From positions 186,001-250,000 of the forward strand of contig SAUG01000054.1 of NCBI GenBank assembly GCA_011316305.1: a stretch of DNA of 64,000 bases, given 5' to 3'. Both the position numbers and the translations under genes were made by a program. The stretch comes from Rusavskia elegans (taxonomy: Eukaryota; Ascomycota; Lecanoromycetes; Teloschistales; Teloschistaceae). The notes under the pieces are model-generated. The model worked only from the letters and a program-made list of their open reading frames with translations, had not been told where the DNA came from and did no database searches. Position 1 is the first letter of the stretch; every line of letters begins with the position of its first letter. Below, piece by piece: positions 63,388-64,000 of the stretch.

Positions 63388-64000
63388 ATGGATTCTTCCA
63401 CTTCTACAATGGCTGGCCAGCTCGCATTATCCTTGAGAGCCTGGCCTCCTGATGATAAAACCACCGAGTCCCTTCCTTACCTGATAGCGCGCATCAACGA
63501 GCAGAGAGGGTCATTTCGCAACATCACCGAAGCAAGCCTAGAAGAAGAGATACGAGCAGCAAAAGCGGGGGAAGACGAGGATCCACCAGCTGATAATGAT
63601 GCTTTCCAAGACAGTCAAGATGACAAAACAAAGGGGGAGGAGCTTGCAGTCGCAAGGGAGGACATTATCAAGCGAGTCGCGTAAGCATGGATTCACCTAC
63701 CAAGTGTCCAACCACCGTTGCCGCCTGTAGTCACGCCATGACCGCTACGACAAACTATCCATGGAGGTGCAATTGATTCAGAGTGCTAATTACAGCACAG
63801 CGAAGCCTTCAACACAAGCTCACAAGCCCTCGATCTGGTGTCTCTATTGTTGACAAGCTATACCCCCAAAGTTGCCGAGGCCACCGTTAGCCCATATGTC
63901 AAGCAAAGCATTCCATTCGGCTCATTGGGGGCAGAGATCATGCAAGCCACCAAAGAAGCAGGGCCAGAGGAGACATCGAACGATCTAGTGGGCCTTGGAT
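63388..64000 (+). CDS. MED17: Mediator subunit 17 (Srb4), 5' part, runs off the window
   Basis: Mediator head-module subunit bridging activators and RNA polymerase II in the nucleus. Exon 1 is 63388-63680, a 120-nt intron follows (GTAAGC donor, GTGCTAAT branch, CACAG acceptor at 63800), and exon 2 runs from 63801 to the end. The start MDSSTSTMAGQLALSLRAWP is the first ATG; a GTG codon four codons earlier is not needed. Family signatures are SLPYLIARINEQRGSFRNIT near residue 30, an acidic linker, ELAVAREDIIKRVAEAFN across the intron, LDLVSLLLTSYTP, and SPYVKQSIPFGSLGAE. These match the N-terminus of ascomycete Med17. The C-terminal four-fifths lies outside. Confidence 0.87.

Noticed and set aside
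1..64000. CRISPR arrays, bacterial operons, phage genes
   Set aside because: No regularly spaced short repeats, no Shine-Dalgarno-led polycistrons, and clear spliceosomal introns throughout.

Overview
The window looks like nuclear DNA of a filamentous ascomycete (Pezizomycotina). The protein-coding genes I can reconstruct carry short introns (46-140 nt) with GT..AG ends and CTRAC-type branch points. A tRNA-Ser has the eukaryotic intron one base 3' of the anticodon. Phosphofructokinase is the fused two-half fungal form. One AT-rich block has the stop-codon pattern left by repeat-induced point mutation (RIP). A leotiomycete is my best guess because SRR1-like and SprT-like fragments occur together with a repeat-rich desert, but the sequence does not prove the class.

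Layout. (1) 1-7.3 kb: a decayed or partial coding stretch at the left edge, intron-containing tRNA-Ser(GCU), a four-exon CHR-family chromate transporter (minus), an unidentified coding stretch at 4.85-5.54 kb, and a three-exon SRR1-like gene (minus). (2) 7.3-27.8 kb: a gene-poor stretch with only short, mutually overlapping ORFs and degenerate direct repeats. (3) 27.8-41.7 kb: plus-strand short coding segments behind TATATA-type leaders, including an 87-aa candidate, a broken SprT-like protease, a Myb/SANT-like gene, a 263-aa ORF with three 14-residue repeats, and a second small SprT fragment. (4) 43.5-52.3 kb: minus-strand material with three copies of one promoter/leader module at about 45.4, 47.9 and 50.1 kb. 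Each copy is followed by different coding debris, including a CCR4-like leucine-rich fragment and a wrecked maltose O-acetyltransferase. This part also holds several tandem repeats. (5) 52.5-58.8 kb: a 92-aa Cys-containing small protein with a spliced leader, a four-exon 97-aa Cys-rich small protein (minus), a RIP-degraded coding relic at 56.7-57.4 kb, and a GGGA/GGGAGG minisatellite. (6) 58.8-64 kb: a conserved block with a 370-aa disordered protein, 6-phosphofructokinase and, divergently, the 5' part of Mediator subunit 17.

How it works together. The two ends hold ordinary single-copy genes. PFK and MED17 share a 387-bp bidirectional intergenic region with a 19-bp-arm inverted repeat. The middle 45 kb behaves like a rapidly decaying accessory region. 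The most interesting feature there is the repeated promoter/leader module next to unrelated host-gene fragments, which resembles gene-fragment capture or serial segmental duplication. I saw no CRISPR, rRNA or intact transposase, and no intact viral gene.
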